A stretch of 64,000 nt of DNA. Origin: Kordia zhangzhouensis. Its GTDB lineage: Bacteria > Bacteroidota > Bacteroidia > Flavobacteriales > Flavobacteriaceae. The stretch spans positions 248,001-312,000 of the forward strand of contig NZ_LBMH01000003.1 in assembly GCF_001005305.1 (NCBI RefSeq). Reading direction: 5' to 3'. Shown here piece by piece: positions 8,829 through 16,598 of this stretch (its first letter is position 1; each line of letters begins with the position of its first letter). A program made the position numbers and the translations under genes. The notes beneath the pieces were generated by a model. The model saw nothing but the letters and a program-made list of their open reading frames with translations. It was not told where the DNA came from and ran no database searches.

Positions 8829-8940
8829 TTGCGTTAGGGATTGAGGCTTTGTTGGAGCTCCGAGTTCACCACTAAAAGTAAGCATTGTGAACGAGAGCGA
8901 CTGCCGAAAGCCCGCCTCCAACTTAATTGGAGGAACGCCC
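8829..8940 (+). repeat. Dispersed flavobacterial repeat, copy 1
   Basis: This 112-base element opens with TTGCGTTAGGGATTGAGGC and closes with GCGACTGCCGAAAGCC, a small hairpin (arms 8915-8921 and 8927-8933) and AACGCCC. The same two ends bound a second copy at 22093-22250, with different inner sequence. It occupies the whole gap between tyrA and the DAHP synthase gene and reads through without a stop codon there, which explains the falsely long open frame. I recall similarly ended elements in many flavobacterial genomes, but I cannot confirm this here. Confidence 0.7.
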
Positions 8941-8949
8941 TTATTATTG

Positions 8950-9798
8950 TTACTTGATTCCTTTTAATATTTTTTTAATATGATTTGTGTTTTCCATTTC
9001 TTGATAAATTTTTTCAAAATTATCTTGTAACATGAGTTTTTTAAACTCTTGTAAGTTATGAATGTACTCATTTAACGTTTCGATGACATTGGTTTTGTTT
9101 TGCTCAAAAATAGGTGTCCACATTGCTGGAGAACTTTTTGCCAAACGTACAGTAGAAGCAAATCCACTTCCTGCCAAATCAAAGATATCACGTTCGTTTT
9201 TTTCTTTTTCAATTACTGTTTTTCCTAACATGAATGAACTTATATGTGATAGATGTGAGACATAGGCAATATGTTTATCGTGTGATTTTGGGTCCATATA
9301 TCGAATTCGCATTCCTAATATTTTGAATAATTCCAATGCTTTTTCTTGCAAACTGAACGCCGTTTTCTCAACTTCACAAATAATATTGGTTTTGCCATGA
9401 AATAATCCTTTAACAGCAGCTTTAGGTCCCGAAAATTCGGTTCCAGCAATTGGATGAGTCGCTAGAAAATTTCTACGTTTAGGATGATTTTCAATACTTT
9501 GACAGATTTGTTCTTTCGTAGAACCTGCATCAATCACCAATGTATCGTCTTTGACCTCATTTAATACGTGTTCAATAACTTTTATTGATGCTTGTACTGG
9601 AATTGAAATTATTACAATGTCAGCATTTTTTACTTGAGGAAGTGTTGCTTTTTGATGAATGAGTTTTCGCTGCAATGCTTCTTCCAAGTGTGCTGTATCT
9701 GAATCAATCCCATAGATAGTTGCTTCAGAAAAATGCTCCTGAATGTCAAGCGATATACTACCACCAATAAGTCCGACTCCTATAATATAAACGTTCAT
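8950..9798 (-). CDS. tyrA: Prephenate dehydrogenase
   Basis: An NAD(P)-dependent oxidative decarboxylase turning prephenate into 4-hydroxyphenylpyruvate for tyrosine. The Rossmann motif is IGVGLIGGS (6-14). The central region has THPIAGTEFSGP (about 115-126) with the catalytic His, and HDKHIAYVSHLSH (about 172-184) with further family His residues. At 282 residues it is the short monofunctional form without a regulatory ACT domain. It begins two bases after the aminotransferase gene ends, so translation is probably coupled. Confidence 0.93.
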   Translation of the reverse strand: MNVYIIGVGLIGGSISLDIQEHFSEATIYGIDSDTAHLEEALQRKLIHQKATLPQVKNADIVIISIPVQASIKVIEHVLNEVKDDTLVIDAGSTKEQICQSIENHPKRRNFLATHPIAGTEFSGPKAAVKGLFHGKTNIICEVEKTAFSLQEKALELFKILGMRIRYMDPKSHDKHIAYVSHLSHISSFMLGKTVIEKEKNERDIFDLAGSGFASTVRLAKSSPAMWTPIFEQNKTNVIETLNEYIHNLQEFKKLMLQDNFEKIYQEMENTNHIKKILKGIK

Positions 9799-9800
9799 TT

Positions 9801-10952
9801 TTATGATTCAATTCTATGAATAACTTCTTTAATTTTTTGCTCTGTGACACATAATGAAAATCGCACGTATCCTTCTCCTTGTGTCCCAAAAATACTTCCA
9901 GGTGTTATAAAAACATCTTTTTCATATAGCAATTTATCTACATATTCTTCAGAACTCAATGTGTTCTTTTTCGGTAATTTTGCCCAAACAAACATTCCTG
10001 AAGTTTCCTTACTGAATGTACACTGCAACTTGGTCGCTAATTCCCATATAAGCTGACGTCGTTTTTCGTAGATTTTGTTAAGCTCAACAAACCAACTTTG
10101 AGAGCTTGCTAATGCTTTGATAGCTCCTTTTTGAATTCCGTAAAACATCCCAGAGTCCATATTACTTTTTACTTTAAGCACATGCTGAATATGTGTTGCC
10201 TTTCCCATTACCATTCCTGTGCGCCATCCGGCCATATTAAACGATTTGCTAAGTGAGTTTAGCTCTAAAGCTACTTCCTTTGCTCCTTTTATTGATAGTA
10301 TACTTATTGGTTCATCATTAAGAATGAAGCTGTACGGATTGTCATTAACAATTAATATTTGATGTTTTTGTGCAAAGGTTATTAATTGTTCAAAGAAATG
10401 TGCTGTTGCTTTTACTCCCGTAGGCATATGTGGATAATTAACCCACATAATTTTGACCTTACTTAAATCTTCTTTTGATAGTGCTTCTAAATTTGGCAAC
10501 CAATCATTTTCTTCGTTTAAATCGTAAAATCGAGGAATGGCTCCTAATAATTTTGTTACAGATGTATATGTTGGATAGCTCGGATTGGCAATTAAAACCT
10601 CATCTCCTTCATCTAAGTATGCCATCGAAATGTGCATAATCCCTTCTTTACTTCCCATTAATGGTAATACTTCTTCGTCTGCATTGAGGGAAACTTGATA
10701 GTTTTGTTGGTAGAAATCTGCAATTGCATTCCTTAATTCAGGAATCCCTTGATAGCTTTGGTACTTGTGTGCCATTTCATCATGCAAACTGTTTTCCAAC
10801 GCATCAACTACAACTCTTGGCGGTTGTAAATCAGGGCTTCCAATTCCTAAATTAATGATTGGTTTTCCCAAAGCAACTAGCTTTCGTACTTCTCTCAATT
10901 TTATAGAAAAGTAGTATTCTTCTACTGTATGTATGCGTTTTGCTGGAATCAT
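9801..10952 (-). CDS. PLP-dependent aminotransferase (aromatic or aspartate type)
   Basis: A fold-type I aminotransferase of 383 residues. The PLP-binding Lys is about 236 in SLSKSFNMAGWRTG, and the Arg that binds the substrate carboxylate is in VRFSLC near the C-terminus. The sequence NYPHMPTG corresponds to the NPxNPTG loop, with the conserved Asn replaced by His-Met-Pro variation. Its place between pheA and tyrA, overlapping the pheA stop by four bases, suggests that it transaminates phenylpyruvate and 4-hydroxyphenylpyruvate. The family also holds LL-diaminopimelate aminotransferases, so specificity is inferred from context. Confidence 0.85.
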   Translation of the reverse strand: MIPAKRIHTVEEYYFSIKLREVRKLVALGKPIINLGIGSPDLQPPRVVVDALENSLHDEMAHKYQSYQGIPELRNAIADFYQQNYQVSLNADEEVLPLMGSKEGIMHISMAYLDEGDEVLIANPSYPTYTSVTKLLGAIPRFYDLNEENDWLPNLEALSKEDLSKVKIMWVNYPHMPTGVKATAHFFEQLITFAQKHQILIVNDNPYSFILNDEPISILSIKGAKEVALELNSLSKSFNMAGWRTGMVMGKATHIQHVLKVKSNMDSGMFYGIQKGAIKALASSQSWFVELNKIYEKRRQLIWELATKLQCTFSKETSGMFVWAKLPKKNTLSSEEYVDKLLYEKDVFITPGSIFGTQGEGYVRFSLCVTEQKIKEVIHRIES

Positions 10953-11779
10953 AAGCCTTGTCGGTTTTTATAAGTTCCTAATACTTTTAGTTTGGTTGTC
11001 ATAATTTCTAATACAGAAACTGCTTTTTCATAATCTTCATAAGCATCAAAAGTTACATCGACAAAAAAAGCGTATTTCCAAGGAGTTTCAATGATTGGTA
11101 ACGACTGTATTTTGGTTAAGTTCAGTTTGCAATCACTCATTACATTCAATATGGTTGCCAAGCTTCCTTTTTTATGTTCTAATTCAAATCGTAAAGATGC
11201 TTTATCAATTTGATCTATCCCATTACTTGGTTTTTGTTTTTGAAGAATCACAAAACGGGTTTCATTCGTTTTAATGGTTTGAATTTCACTTGATAGAATT
11301 TCCAATTCAAAAAGTTCTGCAGCCATCTTTGTAGCTATTGCAGCAACTCCCAAACGTTGTTCTTCCTGAATTCTTTGAGCTACGGCAGCCGTATCTACAT
11401 CTTCTACCAACTTAATATGTGGATATTTTTTAAAAAACTCTTTGCATTGCAATAATGCCATTGGATGCGAACATACTTCTTTAATATCTTCCATCGTTTG
11501 ATTGGGCAATGCCATTAAATTATGGTGAATACTTAAGTAAAATTCTCCGTTAATGTGAATATTATATGCATCAATTAATGCATAGTTTGGAATTATAGAA
11601 CCTGCAATCGTATTTTCTAAAGCCATGATTGCATAGTTACTTTTTTCCTCCATTAGGCTGTTTACTAAAGCATCAAATGACAAGCACTCGTCTAAGAGCA
11701 CATCTTCTCCGAAGTATGACTGAGCTACTTTGTGATGATTTGAACCTTGAACTCCTTGTATTGCGATGGTTTGTTTCAT
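10949..11779 (-). CDS. pheA: Prephenate dehydratase
   Basis: It converts prephenate to phenylpyruvate. Two periplasmic-binding-like lobes carry the catalytic TRF motif (Thr-Arg-Phe, about 174-176 in NETRFVIL), and a C-terminal ACT domain begins with the segment KKGSLATILNVM, which in the family binds phenylalanine for feedback inhibition. The frame is open to a TTG at 11794, but that codon sits at the edge of the attenuator terminator. The ATG at 11779 (276 residues) is used. It is the first gene of the operon pheA-aminotransferase-tyrA-DAHP synthase/mutase and is preceded by a leader peptide and terminator. Confidence 0.93.
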   Translation of the reverse strand: MKQTIAIQGVQGSNHHKVAQSYFGEDVLLDECLSFDALVNSLMEEKSNYAIMALENTIAGSIIPNYALIDAYNIHINGEFYLSIHHNLMALPNQTMEDIKEVCSHPMALLQCKEFFKKYPHIKLVEDVDTAAVAQRIQEEQRLGVAAIATKMAAELFELEILSSEIQTIKTNETRFVILQKQKPSNGIDQIDKASLRFELEHKKGSLATILNVMSDCKLNLTKIQSLPIIETPWKYAFFVDVTFDAYEDYEKAVSVLEIMTTKLKVLGTYKNRQGL

Positions 11780-11792
11780 ATCATTTTTGTTC

Positions 11793-11826
11793 AAAAAAAA
11801 AGTTCCGAAATATCTTCGGAACTTTT
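11793..11826 (-). terminator. Attenuator terminator before pheA
   Basis: A 12-bp stem (arms 11798-11809 and 11815-11826) with a five-base loop and a U run on the minus strand lies between the leader peptide stop and pheA. The leader RNA contains GGAACU (from 11868-11873), which can pair with AGUUCC in the 5' arm and so block the hairpin. Confidence 0.8.
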
Positions 11827-11854
11827 ATTATATGTTAGATGTTATTACACTAAA

Positions 11855-11932
11855 CTATACAACAAGGAGTTCCAACTTCTTTCCAAAAAAGAAGTAAAAA
11901 TATCCTTGCCAAAAATAATTTGTGTGCAACAT
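11855..11932 (-). CDS. Phe/Tyr-rich leader peptide of the pheA operon
   Basis: A 25-codon frame with the run YFWQGYFYFFF at residues 6-16: five Phe, three Tyr and one Trp in eleven residues. It starts about 15 bases downstream of the predicted transcription start and stops 28 bases before the terminator hairpin. Scarcity of charged tRNA-Phe or tRNA-Tyr would stall the ribosome over these codons, leave the GGAACU segment free, and favour read-through into pheA. This is the classical attenuation layout of pheL/trpL, inferred here from sequence alone. The C-terminus is KKLELLVV. Confidence 0.75.
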   Translation of the reverse strand: MLHTNYFWQGYFYFFFGKKLELLVV

Positions 11933-11952
11933 GTTGTTTTCGTTTGTTATAG

Positions 11953-11981
11953 CTAAAGTATAGATTAATTTTTAGAATCAA
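11953..11981 (-). promoter_or_regulatory. Promoter of the pheA operon
   Basis: On the minus strand TTG (11979-11981), an 18-base spacer and TACTTTAG (11953-11960; one mismatch to TAnnTTTG) precede the leader peptide ATG by about 20 bases. Confidence 0.6.
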
Positions 11982-12045
11982 AATGTTTTTCAATATTTTT
12001 TTGATTTATCCGTTTTAGCTTAGAGTAAGCTGCTAAATTTTTATG

Positions 12046-12053
12046 TAGTTTTG
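12046..12053 (+). promoter_or_regulatory. -7 element upstream of gldA
   Basis: TAGTTTTG matches TAnnTTTG, 19 bases before the gldA ATG. The -33 position has TTA rather than TTG, 23 bases upstream, so the promoter is only probable. Confidence 0.4.
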
Positions 12054-12072
12054 GAATCCAAAAATTGTATGT

Positions 12073-12966
12073 ATGTCTATTGTCGTTGAAAATATCACCA
12101 AAGTTTACGGAACACAGAAAGCACTGAACAATGTTTCTTTCCAGGTTAAAAAAGGAGAAATTGTTGGTTTTTTAGGTCCTAACGGCGCTGGAAAGTCAAC
12201 AATGATGAAGATTTTAACCACCTATTTAAAAGCAAATTCCGGAACAGCCATCGTAAATGAATTTGACACTATAACATCTCCTCGATCTGTACAAAAAAGT
12301 GTCGGTTATCTGGCTGAACATAATCCGTTGTATCTAGATATGCATGTTCGTGAATATTTGGCGTTCAATGCCAGTGTGTATCGCGTAGCAAAATCAAGAA
12401 TAAACGACGTGATTGAAATGACGGGATTAACTCCTGAATCACATAAAAAGATTGGCGCATTGTCCAAAGGATATCGCCAACGTGTTGGATTGGCCAATGC
12501 ATTGCTACATGATCCAGAGGTTTTAATTTTGGACGAGCCTACTACTGGTCTCGATCCAAATCAATTGGTTGATATTCGAAACTTAATTACTTCTATTGGT
12601 CAGGAAAAAACTATTTTTCTTTCCACTCATATTATGCAAGAAGTAGAAGCTATTTGTGATCGTGTCATCATTATCAATAAAGGTGAAATTGTTGCTGATA
12701 CTACTTTGGCAAAACTTCAAGAGAACCAATTACAAGTTATTGAAGTAGAATTTGATTATCGTATAGAAGATGTTTTGTTAAAGCAATTACCTCATGTTGT
12801 ACAAGTTGTAAACACTCATGAATTGGTATATGAAATTACTTTTGATACAACCAAAGATATGCGTCCTACCGTTTTTGATTTTGCACACGATACTAATTTG
12901 AAAGCATTACAAATCAACCAAAAAAATAAGAATTTAGAAAGCATGTTTAGAGAACTAACTTCTTAA
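12073..12966 (+). CDS. gldA: Gliding motility ABC transporter ATPase
   Basis: A 297-residue ABC ATPase matching GldA, which in flavobacteria works with the membrane proteins GldF and GldG in gliding and type IX secretion-related functions. Walker A is GPNGAGKST (35-43), the signature is the variant LSKGYRQ (130-136), Walker B is LILDEP (151-156) with TGLD following, and the switch His lies in FLSTHIMQE (about 184-188). The GldA-like C-terminal extension (about 225-297) is present. As in many flavobacteria it is not next to gldFG. Both neighbours are transcribed leftwards, so it is a monocistronic unit. Confidence 0.88.
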   Translation: MSIVVENITKVYGTQKALNNVSFQVKKGEIVGFLGPNGAGKSTMMKILTTYLKANSGTAIVNEFDTITSPRSVQKSVGYLAEHNPLYLDMHVREYLAFNASVYRVAKSRINDVIEMTGLTPESHKKIGALSKGYRQRVGLANALLHDPEVLILDEPTTGLDPNQLVDIRNLITSIGQEKTIFLSTHIMQEVEAICDRVIIINKGEIVADTTLAKLQENQLQVIEVEFDYRIEDVLLKQLPHVVQVVNTHELVYEITFDTTKDMRPTVFDFAHDTNLKALQINQKNKNLESMFRELTS

Positions 12967-12985
12967 GTTTGGTTGTAATTACTTT

Positions 12986-13165
12986 TTAGTGTTTCCATTT
13001 TGGACATTTTGTAATTCTTCTTCTGAGTCTTTTGCAATTGTTTTCTATACTACATTTTCGCCCTATTGACAAGAACCCTTTTATCAATTGATTTTCCACA
13101 TTTAAAGCTGCAATTTTTTCTTTGTTGATTTTTAATTCAGCTCTTAATTCCTTTTCGATTTCCAT
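12986..13165 (-). CDS. Possible small basic protein
   Basis: A 59-codon frame that begins MEIEKELRAELKINKEKIAA, predicted to form a charged amphipathic helix. It is followed by a hydrophobic turn (IKGFLSIG) and a strongly basic Cys-containing tail (RKC, NNCKRLRRR, KCPKWKH). The helix-then-basic pattern and the ATG start make it look more like a gene than chance, but there is no homologue I recognise and no clear promoter (TTTATTTG upstream is one mismatch from the -7 consensus). It fills the gap between the convergent gldA and the GIN-domain gene. Confidence 0.4.
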   Translation of the reverse strand: MEIEKELRAELKINKEKIAALNVENQLIKGFLSIGRKCSIENNCKRLRRRITKCPKWKH

Positions 13166-13270
13166 AATGTTTAATTTATATGTTACTCTACAAATAAATT
13201 AAACCTACTAATCATTTTATAGGGCTTAACCACCCTTTACATAAGGAGTAAAACACTTATTTTTAAGGAA

Positions 13271-14014
13271 TTAATCTAAAAAAACCAACATCCCTGTATA
13301 GTGAGCCGTAAAATCGACTACAGACGGACGATTGTATGAAATTACATTTCCTGTACCATATATATCACCTCTTAGTTCAAGTTGAGGGTGAATAATGATA
13401 TCATTGCTACTTCTTGAGGATATGACCACTGTTTCTACAATAAAATTTTCGGCTTCTACTCGCGCATTTCCTCCAGGAAAACTGATAATGAATTCATTTG
13501 AACTTCCAGAGATGAATAGATTAGATAAGTTATTGAATAGGATATTTACTTCTTGATTTTGTACTTGAAGATTAAAATTTCCAGAAGCGGCATTGTCATT
13601 GGTAAAATTTTCAGACACCAGTTTTAAGCTTGGAAACGTCAAAATACCATCTGAACGTACATCAAACTGTGTTTTACTAATAATTTCTGTAATGTTGGGA
13701 GAAGTCACATAAATAGTTGTATTTCCGTAGTCACGAACATAATTACAATTATTATTATCTGATAAGAATACTGTATCACCAACTACTTTTACTTCTATAT
13801 CATTCATTAAATTTGCGCCCGTTTCAACTAAAATTTCTTGATTTGTCCCTTCTTTTACAATAAGATGAATTCCTTCATTTACTTCTATTTTTGAGAACTC
13901 ATTTACACGAAATTCTTCCCTGATGAGACTTCCTGTCGTTTGGAAACAATCGGCAGCATCTTCAGAACTACACGAAATACAAAGTATGAGTACTATAAAA
14001 TATATTTTTTTCAT
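13271..14014 (-). CDS. GIN-domain (DUF2807) lipoprotein
   Basis: A 247-residue lipoprotein: a short signal ending LILCISC gives a lipobox with Cys about 14. The rest is a right-handed beta-solenoid typical of DUF2807/head-GIN proteins (recognisable in FSKIEVNEGIHLIVKEG near residue 35 and repeated strand-turn units). Family function is not known, and adhesion or surface display is usually suggested. The frame can also start at a GTG (14023) overlapping the upstream stop, but the ATG at 14014 gives a normal signal peptide. Six bases separate it from the PagL-like gene, so the two form an operon of envelope proteins. Confidence 0.75.
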   Translation of the reverse strand: MKKIYFIVLILCISCSSEDAADCFQTTGSLIREEFRVNEFSKIEVNEGIHLIVKEGTNQEILVETGANLMNDIEVKVVGDTVFLSDNNNCNYVRDYGNTTIYVTSPNITEIISKTQFDVRSDGILTFPSLKLVSENFTNDNAASGNFNLQVQNQEVNILFNNLSNLFISGSSNEFIISFPGGNARVEAENFIVETVVISSRSSNDIIIHPQLELRGDIYGTGNVISYNRPSVVDFTAHYTGMLVFLD

Positions 14015-14019
14015 TGTTG

Positions 14020-15132
14020 TCACAATCTAATTCCAACTCCTAATTCTACTGCTTCCGCTTTTGCTGCATGTGATTTTAATGTAAGTGCTGCAAACCATTT
14101 TTTATTAAAGTAATGTTTCATTCCCACACGAATATAGGTTCTTCCCTCAAAATCAACAGGATAATATGCGTAGTACCCTACTTGTGTAATAACAGATAGT
14201 TTATTGATAAAGAGCTCATGCCCCACAAAAATTCCAATTCGTTTATAATCTTCATCTCCTTTCACGCTTTCATTAGGAAACGCAATAGATCGGTAACGAA
14301 TCCATTCTTTTAAGAAATTGGAGAAAAAAACTTCTGTCCCTAACTGAATTGCACTTTTTCGTCCCAAACGTTTATCTGCATAAGCAGAGAGTATATAAAA
14401 CCCATATTGACCGCTTCCTATAGCATCACTTTCATTAATTCCTGCACGAACAACGAGATTCAATTTGATAGGCTCGGCAAAGTTGGTTGTCACTTCTTGT
14501 TGTTGATAATCCAGCAAAGAAGTATCATTTAAATTATAGTTGACACCGACATTTACTGCCCAAGTATTGATACTTGTGTTTGGGGCTTTGATATTGGCAT
14601 TCGAATAATGAATAAAAGAAAAACCTGCTTGTATACCTATTCGCTTAAAGAGATTTTCTTTTTTGTAATTAAGCATTACGTATGTACTACTCATGAATCG
14701 AGAACCAAAAGCAATGTTTCTAAAGTTTCTTTCCTTATGATAAGGATTGCTAGTGTGGGCAATTCCTTGTCCTATACGGAACATGAGATTGCGTTTTAAA
14801 AAGTAAAAATTATAATGTCCGTATAGTGCTATATTTTCGCCTAAATATTGATTTTGTAAGTTTTGGTAACTCATTGATATACCATAGTCAGGATAATTAT
14901 AGAACTGAGACCAATTGTCATTTCCAAATGTTTTTTGATTATAGCTTATAATAAAACCTTCGGGATGTCCTGTGATAAGATGTAAAATATCACTATTATG
15001 CTCAAGTATTGTCCCTGTAAAATAATTGATATCAATCGTAGCTGCCTGATGCTGCAACGACTTTTTAAAAGTAGATTCTTGTGCAAGACCTATACAAGAA
15101 CACAGGATAATAAAGAAAGTTACTTTTTTCAT
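14020..15132 (-). CDS. Outer-membrane acyloxyacyl hydrolase (PagL-like lipid A 3-O-deacylase)
   Basis: A 370-residue protein with signal peptide (1-17, ending GLA-Q) followed by an eight-stranded-barrel-like sequence of alternating aromatic strands. The family motif H-x-S-N-A is present as IHYSNANIKAPN with His about 175, Ser about 177 and Asn about 178, the residues that form the PagL active site and oxyanion hole. It would remove an acyl chain from lipid A in the outer membrane. It is longer than PagL (about 170 residues), with an extra C-terminal barrel-like region. It is the first gene of a pair with the GIN lipoprotein. Confidence 0.75.
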   Translation of the reverse strand: MKKVTFFIILCSCIGLAQESTFKKSLQHQAATIDINYFTGTILEHNSDILHLITGHPEGFIISYNQKTFGNDNWSQFYNYPDYGISMSYQNLQNQYLGENIALYGHYNFYFLKRNLMFRIGQGIAHTSNPYHKERNFRNIAFGSRFMSSTYVMLNYKKENLFKRIGIQAGFSFIHYSNANIKAPNTSINTWAVNVGVNYNLNDTSLLDYQQQEVTTNFAEPIKLNLVVRAGINESDAIGSGQYGFYILSAYADKRLGRKSAIQLGTEVFFSNFLKEWIRYRSIAFPNESVKGDEDYKRIGIFVGHELFINKLSVITQVGYYAYYPVDFEGRTYIRVGMKHYFNKKWFAALTLKSHAAKAEAVELGVGIRL

Positions 15133-15442
15133 TCTAGCGGCAAATGTAGTTTTTTTTGCTTTCTCAACTACTTTTTTTTGAGGAATGACCTATTTCACAC
15201 TATGTATTACATTTTTTTTATTCTTTTCGGATAGACTTTAGCAAAAATAGCTATTATTAAAATTTGCTTTAAAAATGCCCTTTTTAATGACAAATAAGGC
15301 AGTTTTCACCACTTTTTATAGTTTTTAGACAATTTTAACAGTTTTATCTTTTTTTATTAAAAGTAAGTTAAGTGCGGTAAAACCCTACTTATTAGATAAG
15401 CTAAATACTTAATTTTAAGTATAATCAAAAAATTATAAAACA
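15133..15442. other. Gene-free stretch between divergent genes
   Basis: This 310-base region separates the PagL-like gene (leftward) from the first precursor peptide gene (rightward). It is very AT-rich. I see no conserved RNA, no full promoter match and no credible small frame. It presumably holds both promoters. Confidence 0.5.
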
Positions 15443-15643
15443 ATGAAAAAGAGAACATTAAAAAAGTTAAGATTAAAGAAATCAGCAATTGCAAAATTTT
15501 CGACCAAAGCACTTACGGGAGGTAATGGACAAAGTGACTTTGATGTGTATTGTATTTCAGTGAATTTTTGTGAAACCAAAGATTTTTCAAGATGTTTTGG
15601 GGAAGCAGAATGCCAAATTTATCAACCACATACCGAGAGATAA
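15443..15643 (+). CDS. RiPP-like precursor peptide 1 of the tandem array
   Basis: A 66-residue peptide. Residues 1-27 form a basic leader (MKK-rTLKKLrLKKSaIAKF) ending in Gly-Gly at 26-27, the cleavage pattern used by peptidase-containing ABC exporters. The core follows: C-I-S-x4-C-E-T-x3-S-R-C-F-G-x3-C, i.e. C-x5-C-x7-C-x5-C with Ser/Thr at fixed places. The leader resembles the Bacteroidota natural-product precursor family (TIGR04149-like), often annotated as class I lanthipeptide precursors in related genomes. It is set 717 bases apart from the other three copies. No dehydratase, cyclase, radical SAM enzyme or exporter is encoded nearby. Confidence 0.8.
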   Translation: MKKRTLKKLRLKKSAIAKFSTKALTGGNGQSDFDVYCISVNFCETKDFSRCFGEAECQIYQPHTER

Positions 15644-15715
15644 ATAGAGAGATTACTTTTTTAGGATGTGAAAACTATATGCTTCTAGCTAGTTACAGCA
15701 TCCTTTTGCCTATGG

Positions 15716-15828
15716 AAATGCGGAATCCTCCTATAATTATTTAATTTTCTAGTTTAATTGATTATTAGGTTAATAATTTTTAGACTCCTTTAAATTAAGA
15801 ATCCTATTTATAGTTGGTTTCCGCATTT
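15716..15828. repeat. Inverted-repeat-bounded 113-base segment
   Basis: AAATGCGGAATCC at 15716-15728 faces GGTTTCCGCATTT at 15816-15828 (12 of 13 pairs). The inner 87 bases are AT-rich and non-coding. No target-site duplication is evident. It could be a miniature transposable element or simply a long RNA hairpin. Confidence 0.35.
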
Positions 15829-16080
15829 ATTATTTCATATTACCTCTACGAGTAGATTTAAAATTTCTTAGACTCCATACTGCTGAATAAAATACATGAA
15901 TGTATAATTTTGCTCTTCCTTAAATTTACACGACACAAAACCAAACATTACCTCACTGACAAACAACAACTTACAGCAATAACGTAGGAGAAGTATTGTA
16001 AAACCTTTACAGTCTACGCTATTTAATATGTAGATTTACAGTATCAAAATAATTTTAAGAAACTAAATAGTTTGCTATAG

Positions 16081-16224
16081 GGCTTATATTTTAGTACATC
16101 TATAAAAAGAGTGATCTTAAATTACTACCATACCCAATTTTTCAAATTGGAATCACTAAAAACTACTTCAGATGTGCAAAATTATAGTGAACTGATTTCT
16201 AAAATAATTCGATTTTATGTTTAG
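16081..16224 (+). pseudogene. Possible 3' remnant of an unknown gene
   Basis: A stop-free fragment of 47 codons beginning after an in-frame TAG. It has protein-like composition (for example KLESLKTTSDVQNYSELISK) and ends four bases before a strong terminator. There is no start codon within it and no recognisable family. It may be the tail of a deleted gene of the peptide locus, or chance. Confidence 0.25.
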
Positions 16225-16228
16225 TTAG

Positions 16229-16260
16229 AAAAAGAGGAATTTAGGGTTTCCTCTTTTTTT
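16229..16260 (+). terminator. Intrinsic terminator
   Basis: An 11-bp stem (arms 16229-16239 and 16248-16258, AAAAAGAGGAA) with a long T run on the plus strand. It ends whatever transcript crosses the peptide 1 to peptide 2 gap and isolates peptides 2-4 as a separate unit. Confidence 0.8.
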
Positions 16261-16360
16261 ATGTTAAATACAGACAAAGCATACTATCGGTATTGGAAAA
16301 CCCACTCTTTTCGCATACTATTCTTTTTATATTTAAAATCAACTAAAACAATCTAATACC

Positions 16361-16561
16361 ATGAAAAAAAGATCTTTTAAAAAGTTAAAACTGAAAAAGG
16401 CTTCTATTTCTACTTTGAACGAAAAATCACTGACAGGAGGCGCAATTACGAATACTCTTTTTTGCCAGTCTAACAACTTTTGTGAAACTATTGATTATAC
16501 CCGATGCAGGGGCGAATTGAATTGTCAAATATATCCTTATCCAACAGATGGTACTTTTTAA
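16361..16561 (+). CDS. RiPP-like precursor peptide 2 of the tandem array
   Basis: A 66-residue paralogue with leader MKKRSFKKLKLKKASISTL and Gly-Gly at 26-27. Its core has C-Q-S-x3-C-E-T-I-D-Y-T-R-C-R-G-x3-C, the same C-x5-C-x7-C-x5-C spacing. The tail (YPYPTDGTF) is proline-rich like that of peptide 1. It begins a new run of three genes separated by only 37 and 19 bases. The Ser two residues after the first Cys, the Thr two after the second and the Thr two before the third are candidates for dehydration if this is a lanthipeptide. That is inference. Confidence 0.8.
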   Translation: MKKRSFKKLKLKKASISTLNEKSLTGGAITNTLFCQSNNFCETIDYTRCRGELNCQIYPYPTDGTF

Positions 16562-16598
16562 AACAGTTTAGTAATCAATTAAATACCTAAATATACTC

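Larger units (their letters stand above)
15644..16360. other. 717-base decayed stretch between peptide genes 1 and 2
   Basis: No intact gene is seen. It holds a 13-bp inverted repeat with one mismatch (15716-15728 and 15816-15828) bounding a 113-base AT-rich segment, a 47-codon open fragment (16081-16224) directly followed by a strong terminator, and a second unanchored leftward frame of about 50 codons near 15880-16040 with no early ATG. The picture fits degraded genes or a mobile-element relic. Confidence 0.45.

Noticed and set aside
8817-8921. 35-codon N-terminal extension of the DAHP synthase frame
   Set aside because: It is translated from the dispersed repeat, has no family conservation, and the ATG at 8816 gives the standard length.
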